Positions 58,233 through 64,000 of a stretch of DNA of 64,000 nucleotides are shown here, in pieces. The DNA comes from Brasenia schreberi. Taxonomy: Eukaryota > Streptophyta > Magnoliopsida > Nymphaeales > Cabombaceae. The first letter of the stretch is position 1. Each line of letters opens with the position of its first letter. A model generated the notes under the pieces. The model ran no database searches. It was not told the origin of the DNA and saw only the letters and a program-made list of their open reading frames with translations. Both the position numbers and the translations under genes were made by a program. The stretch spans positions 6,454,001 through 6,518,000 of the forward strand of contig JAYKKT010000048.1 in assembly GCA_036023115.1 (NCBI GenBank). The letters are read 5' to 3'.

Positions 58233-61200
58233 GAAAAAGGAAACCTTACAGGAAGAGAAGGGCTTCAGTGGGATAACCTTGATTGTTCCTAGTTTATCAA
58301 GAAATGATCCATAAACTTGATTGAGGATAAGAACTTGGAGTTAGGTTAGGATCGGTTTGATTGTTTATGGGGTTTTCTTCTTTTTGCTAATTGGTTCTTG
58401 GAGGTGAAAGCATGGAAAGAGAAAGGATGATGAAGAATAAGGATGGTTCAGGGGCAGGTTGGAGGATTAACAGGTGAAAATGATGGGAGAAAACTCGAAA
58501 GGGAAGGTTCATGGTAAAGAGGAAGAAAAGTGAGCCTTCTCAGCCTTCTACTTTCTTCCTATATGAGGTAATTGTGATTTGCGTATACTTAATAGCACCA
58601 TGTTCTTATTTCTACTGTAAGTTCTTTGGTTGCTATAGTAGACATATACGTTGATACCAAGATAAGATTAAGTGCAATTGGTATATTATCATATTATAGT
58701 TAGTAACATAGTGAAATAAACTTTTTGCTGCCTATAGGAGTAGAGATGGTCGGTTTGCTACCCAAGCAGTGGTCAGAATATAAGTGGTTTATAAAAAATT
58801 CCCGAGTCCACCAATCCCAGCGGTACTTTAACCATCCCCAAAGCCACAACTGAGGTTTCAAACATCCGATTTTATGTTTCCTCCTCTCATGAAACCAAAG
58901 CGAGAACTAACTCTTCAAACATCCAATTCAATAAGTTTTTCTCTTCAAAACTTTTTACATTTTTTTTCAAACCGAAACGCAAGCAAAATAGATGGTTATC
59001 AACCATAACCAAAACAGAAAACCTCATTCCTGTTTCACTTGATTTTTAATAAAACTATAAATACCATTTTCGAAATTATATCGGCTTATTTTGAAAATGT
59101 GGTAGATATTTTTAATGCTTAATTAAAAATATGGTAGGTATCACTCGATTGTTAATGCTTAAGTATGCATGCAATATGGTTTATTTTGAAAATGTGGTAG
59201 ACATTTTTAATAAAACTATATATACCATTTTCAAAAGTACACTTTTCATACTAGATTTTTTATATTAGATATATTAAACACCAATAACACATAATAATTG
59301 AACTCGTTTCAGCACCATCACGCCGTAGATAGATTTTTACGTGTTATAGGTATTTGAACTTTTAATATGTACTCAATTTTCTTAAGGAAAAAGGGATTTT
59401 CTATAAGGAGTTTTGGGCATTTGGATAGTGCATAGTGCATGATTAGAACATGTTGACGATGTGATGGTTAATGGTGATAGTGACAGAGAACAATGTTGTG
59501 CTGTCATTGCCAACTCTCACACTGTTTGCTCACATAGACTCTCTTAAAGTATTGACTTTCTAGATTGAACGTTAGATCATCATGTTCACCAACCCATTGC
59601 TTTAATTACCTCATTAAAATTTCGGGTGAATTCTGCCTAATTCCTTAGCCAGCCCAGAGCATTTCAACAAAAGACATCTTTGGTCATTGACTTGTTAAAT
59701 TAAAAAACTAGAGCCAGCTGTAGACAAGAATTCTTTAATAGTTTTCGACGTCCCTAGCCATTGCTGACTTGACTTGAATGTAGATATCGTTTTTGAACAT
59801 CGAAGCATTGGGTTCCACTTTTCCATTTTATATCTTTTGAACATTAATGTTCCCCACATGATAAACCATATAAATATTAGTTTGTTTTGAATTGCAGAGT
59901 TATTATATTCCAATGTTGATGACACGCTCACGCTCAAATCTAGGTAGAGCATATTTTGAGGTGACTTCCGATGTATATATAGAGAAAGAGTAGATTTAGA
60001 GAACCCACAAAATACAAAACCACAAGGAACACACCATAACTGTATAATCTTTGAGATGAACGGTTAAAGTGTTAAAACAATAATTTCACATGGTAACAAT
60101 AATTTTAATACAAATCTTCATTATTTATCATATCAATCAAATAGTAGGAAGGAATCCCTTATGGTTTTCTATTTATTTAGGTTTCTTAAATCTAGACATC
60201 TATATATGTGTATGTATATATATAAGAGTGAAAAAAGAGAGATGGTGATGCTCAATTTCACTCATGTTCAAATCGACTCAAATATCTCCAATGTTCGAGC
60301 AACGTGATCAATGATGGAGATTTTAATTTAAAAAATAATTTGTATTCACTCTCTATATATAGAGAGGGAGAGACAGATTCGTTGGATATATTATTGTGCA
60401 CTCCCGTCTCAAAGTGCGCACAATGATGTTATTATATAGATAGATAGATATAGATATAGAATATAGACACACATACACCCTTGCCAATAATATCTTTTCC
60501 AAGGGCTTTGAGAGTTTCATGTATAACCCTAAAGTGATGATGTTTATGTTGCAGACCTCCCTTGGAGGTTACCCGTTCAGGATCAGCAAGTATTTGCTTC
60601 CAATTAATAACAGGAAGCAACTGCCTTTTGAAGACTTGGAACAAATTCAAGATAAATCCCTCCCTAGTTATCTTTTCCATTAACATTATTATGCCATTCC
60701 CTTTCTTCGACTCTTTGGGATAAATAATTGTAAAAAAAAAAATCTTTGGGATAATAAATACCTAGTAAGGATACGCTCACCGCCTTACATCGGGTTAGAA
60801 CCATGCATGCCTTTCACTTCTACAATAAGACAATTCCCACTGTTGTTCTTGAGCTTATTTTGACTGTGAAATATAACCCAAAACAATAATTGTGACTGTC
60901 TTGGATCTAATTTCAATTGTACAGACAGTCACAAAGAGAATGCCGAAAACATTTTTGTCGAATAACATTATTCCAACTATTCAAGACAATCCGAGTTTTA
61001 CCCACGACAGTCGAAATATATACGCTGAAGAAACAATCGGAATAAGCCTATTTTCCACTATTGCTTGGTCAGACAACGAGACACGAAGGATCAAAACAGT
61101 CGCATTCTTTCACAATATCAAGGATTTATCAAAAACTTGCAGCCCAACTTTAAGTTTGGTAATTAAGACCGTACTACAAATTGGGTTGGTAAATGATACC

Positions 61201-61544
61201 AAAGCTGCTGATAGTTCGGCTCTCCAGTAACGCGTAAGCGTTCGGCTCGTTAAGTCATATAAGCTTAATATGAACATGGTCTGTTCAACTCGGTTCAGTT
61301 TGTGAAAACTTGTTAAATAACATTTTTTAGGTTAAAGTTAATTCATATCTCCATGGCAATTGTATTAGGGAATTCAAGTTCATGAAGGACTCTTTTCGTT
61401 CTAACCGTTTTTTTTTCATAATGAGGACTTTAGGTAAAGGATTAGAGAAATTACTTAGGATATTTAAAGAAATCTGTCTCTCGACCAGGTTTAGCTCGGC
61501 ATGTGAAAAGGATTAGGATAGCATAGAACGGGCAGTTCCGTTCA
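58233..61544. other. LBD upstream region and AT-rich spacer
   Basis: 58233-58600 probably holds the 5' leader and promoter of the LBD gene. Around 59040-59235 the segment tattttgaaaatgtggtaga is repeated in direct order with taccattttc on either side, as in a decayed MITE. 60200-60430 is A/T- and GA-rich. An open frame at 60432-60686 (-) including GGLQHKHHHFRVIHETLKAL looks protein-like but is unrecognised. 60892-61230 (+) is open for 112 codons with no known domain. Confidence 0.35.
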
Positions 61545-61705
61545 GGTTTGCGTGGGGAGCACCCTGCACTTGAGCTAATGGCTGCTTGTGATAAAGAATT
61601 TTGGAAAAATTATTTAAAACTTCTTTTTTGAAATGCAAGGTCCGAACTCCCCACCAACTGCAACAGTTGGGAGCATCCTGCCGTTGATGTAATGGTTTGG
61701 TTATG
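61545..61705 (-). mobile_element. SINE-like element with duplicated head
   Basis: On the minus strand an A-box-like TTACATCAACGGCAGGATGC (near 61674-61693) is followed by B-box-like GGAGTTCGGACCTTGC (61637-61652) and an A-rich stretch. A second A-box-like piece, TTAGCTCAAGTGCAGGGTGC, follows near 61561-61580. It looks like two tRNA-related heads in tandem. Confidence 0.5.
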
Positions 61706-62171
61706 ATAAGATATTTAAAAAATTGTAAAGCATAGGGGCAGTTTGAATCTGTTCTTTCCAACTCCAAGCCGGTTTCCAAAAATGATGAACCGCAACCAAA
61801 CAATGTCTTCAGTTCTAGTTGTCGTCGGTTCTATGATCAGTTTGGTTTCAGTTCAAACCGGAGAGTCAGTTCCTAGCCGGCAATCTCTAGGCTAGCAGTT
61901 AGAGTGACAAGGGAGGGTTGCTGGGAACTTTTGGCGTGTTAACCAGCCCTTTGAAAACAATCATGTAATTACATCGCAAGAGTACTGATTTGTCAATCCC
62001 GTAGGACTCGGTACCGAGAAAATTCTCACCCAAAAACAAATACTTATAGAGAACCCGATCGGGTTGGATTCAGATTTGTTAGGATCCAACACGAATCCCG
62101 TGTCTCCCTTGTGATTTAGCTTCGCTTGTCACTCACGTCATCTATAACTGAGTAATTTTAACATGTATATG

Positions 62172-62300
62172 TATTCTTTCTTTCTTTTTTTAGTTACAAG
62201 AAGAGGTCAAAGCCTAACACACACCCACATATACATCTTGTAGGAGTCGAACTTCTCGCCAGCAACAATGGTGCTAGAGCGCCCTGCATGGCTGCTGATA
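62172..62300 (-). mobile_element. SINE-like element with A/AAAG tail
   Basis: Minus-strand order: GGGCGCTCTAGCACC (A-box-like, 62270-62284), AAGTTCGACTCCTAC (B-box-like, 62240-62254), a body with GTGTTAGGCTTTGACC, then TTCTTGTAACTAAAAAAAG and AAAG repeats ending near 62172. The end closely resembles that of the copy at 12601. Confidence 0.6.
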
Positions 62301-62768
62301 TATTCATTTAAGTGATTAATTTAGAATACAATGTGGCAAGGATATACGTGATATCTTGTAGAAAAGAAGAATTCTCGGCATCACATCACACTGTCGTTTT
62401 GTTTTTGGGAAATCAGTGGTTAATGCGTGCATGGTTACCAGACGCTATCAAGCGTGAGGTGATCAATTTTCCATCCCAGTAAGTCACTAAGACTCTCTGT
62501 CTCTCTCTCGCGCGCGCGCTGGGGAAAGGTGGCATAGGTAGGGCTGTAAGTCTGGATGAGCTGCTTGTCTGCTTGCTTAATTTGGACCGTAAAAGGCTCA
62601 TCTTGGCTTGTCTCAGTTAAATACAATGCGACGAGCCTTATGTTGGCATGCATTATTCATTCTAGTTCGTTTTTGGCTCGTGAAGCTTGTCATATGTAAT
62701 CGGCTTTAGCTAGCTTATACTTGACAGATAGCTAGTCTGCATATCTTTCTCTGTGTGTGTTGAGCGAG

Positions 62769-62818
62769 CGAGAGAGAGAGAGACACAGAGAGAGAGAGAG
62801 AGAGAGAGAAAAAGAGAG
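62769..62818. repeat. (GA)n microsatellite
   Basis: GAGAGA runs with single interruptions. Confidence 0.9.
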
Positions 62819-63293
62819 ATCAGGTTGGATCTGGCCGTAGGCTGTGACCAGTTATAAAGATACAAAACCATGTAAAGTCTCTAAATTTTCTCGTCAAGTA
62901 CACATCGAAGTGAATAAACATAACATCTTGCGTATCTTCTAAGTACAGAAAAACGCAAAACTTATACAAGAGAAGCAGCATTAGCAAGCACGGGGAGGTT
63001 TCTTGTTTGACCCGCATTTATCGCCGACGAAAGCGCCTCGTGGCTCTCTCTCTCCCCAGTCCCACACCCTACGTTTTTACTGCAATAGACCCCTTCAAAC
63101 TCTCAAATTGTCATTGTACCTAACGGAGACTCCAGCTGCAATCCCTGTAAACAAATCGAGATCGTCTCTGTTTGAGCTGACAATTAATAGTTTGCCTCAT
63201 CTCAACTTGGCTCGTGAAGCTTACCAAAAAATAAGAGTTGATCGTCAATTAAAATGGAATAACAATTTGTAATATTAATAAAACATTATTAAT

Positions 63294-63333
63294 AATTAGA
63301 AGAAAAATTCAAGTTAGAATTTTTCTTCTAATT
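63294..63333. repeat. Perfect 17-bp inverted repeat with 6-base loop
   Basis: aattagaagaaaaattc (63294-63310), loop aagtta, then gaatttttcttctaatt (63317-63333). It is a possible hairpin or MITE core; the surroundings are AT-rich. Confidence 0.9.
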
Positions 63334-64000
63334 AAATATTATCAAATAATCTTTCTTTTTTTTGCATTTTTTGCTTTCTTTTTAAATAAAAATGAAAAAA
63401 ATCAACGGGTTTAAATATATTTTGATTTTTAAGCAAGTTGATTGTGAAACCCTTTTGTAGAATGCCAAATATTTGGTTTACATCTCTTACTAATTCCTAT
63501 TTCATGGTTGAAATTGATCATTTATAGGCAAGATGTACATGTTCTTTTAGTCAATATCAGGTTAATGATTTGAAGGTGAGCTCAAACAAACACAACACGA
63601 GTCTAAAACGGCACAAATGAGTTCAAAATTAGTGTTTGTGGTCCAGTTATGTTCGGTTCTAACCTCAACCTTGAATCAAACTTGGTCCTCCATTCTGGAG
63701 GACCAAACTGAACTATTGCAGTATACAGAGCTGAACCACATAAAATTATCGTCTTCGTTTATCAACTAAGGTTCTACACGTTTCAATTTTCGCAGGTGGA
63801 ACAAGGCCTTCAGATGGAATTCTTGAGATTTTTGTAATGGAGCTAGACATTCTCGAAGATCTTCACAGTTCAAGACTCGTAAAGGAGAAAAGAGAGGAAT
63901 AAGAATGTGTTGAGTTTGGAAAAACTTGTTGGGATATTGAAAAGTGGGTTTAAGATGGGTCGTTTTGGTCTGTCTATGTATAGTGTCACCTCAATTTTTT

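Larger units (their letters stand above)
62301..64000. other. Repeat-rich end of window, no supported gene
   Basis: 62540-62700 begins tagggctgtaag and carries ggctcgtgaagctt motifs, hAT-like non-autonomous repeat material; the motif recurs near 63215. 62769-62818 is a GA microsatellite. 63294-63333 is a perfect inverted repeat. Open frames at 63003-63272 (+) and near 63800-63900 (+) match nothing known. Confidence 0.35.

Noticed and set aside
61545..62300. True tRNA genes
   Set aside because: Polymerase III box-like motifs are present, but no cloverleaf can be folded and A-rich tails follow, so SINE-like elements fit better.
62413..62653. Minus ORFs near the CT/CG repeat
   Set aside because: They come from simple repeat and hAT-like repeat sequence.
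1..64000. CRISPR array, phage, bacterial operon or organelle insertion
   Set aside because: No regularly spaced identical repeats, bacterial gene layout or plastid/mitochondrial gene was seen; the tandem repeats here are retroelement-internal or microsatellites.

Overview
This window looks like nuclear DNA from a flowering plant. It is AT-rich, its genes have short exons with GT-AG introns, it encodes plant-specific families (LBD, neprosin, a SENSITIVE TO FREEZING 2-type glycosidase, a bHLH/ACT-like protein), and it is full of old retrotransposons. The species cannot be fixed from sequence alone. No operon, rRNA, tRNA gene, CRISPR array or organelle segment was seen.

Host genes are few. (1) The 3' half of a DONSON-like replication protein gene lies on + at 1573-3782; its 5' exons fall outside the window and a LINE sits upstream. 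(2) A two-exon neprosin-domain remnant lies on - at 13003-14301 with an in-frame stop. (3) Four open exons of an SFR2-like galactolipid galactosyltransferase lie on - at 24595-25726, without first and last exons. (4) An apparently complete four-exon bHLH/ACT-like gene lies on + at 36711-38012. (5) An apparently complete two-exon LBD15-like gene lies on - at 57419-58232.

The rest is mostly mobile DNA. 1-957 is a LINE endonuclease relic. 4593-8832 is a structurally complete, apparently non-autonomous LTR retrotransposon with target duplication CTGCA, a tRNA-Met-type primer site and a polypurine tract. 11463-12210 and 42904-43799 are diverged copies of one LTR-like repeat. 15879-22873 is a large-LTR element without recognisable genes. 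26580-32340 is a copia relic beside a 5'-truncated Ty3/gypsy element with a 2.1-kb LTR. 33423-33836 is a FAR1-like fragment. 34160-34440 and 38280-38880 are LINE reverse-transcriptase pieces. 38.9-47.96 kb holds two decayed copia elements, one hit by a hAT-like MITE and the LTR-like repeat. 48.1-54.66 kb is a decayed + strand Tat-type gypsy element, followed by a decayed antisense ORF (55.1-56.4 kb). Several short minus-strand SINE-like copies share a TTGTAAC-like 3' end with an A/AAAG tail.

The genes do not form a functional cluster: they are independent host loci scattered among nested insertions. I found no clear new biological system. The most unusual items are the non-autonomous LTR element with unidentified ORFs and internal tandem repeats, the antisense ORF behind the Tat element, the SFR2 exon block and the short SINE-like family.
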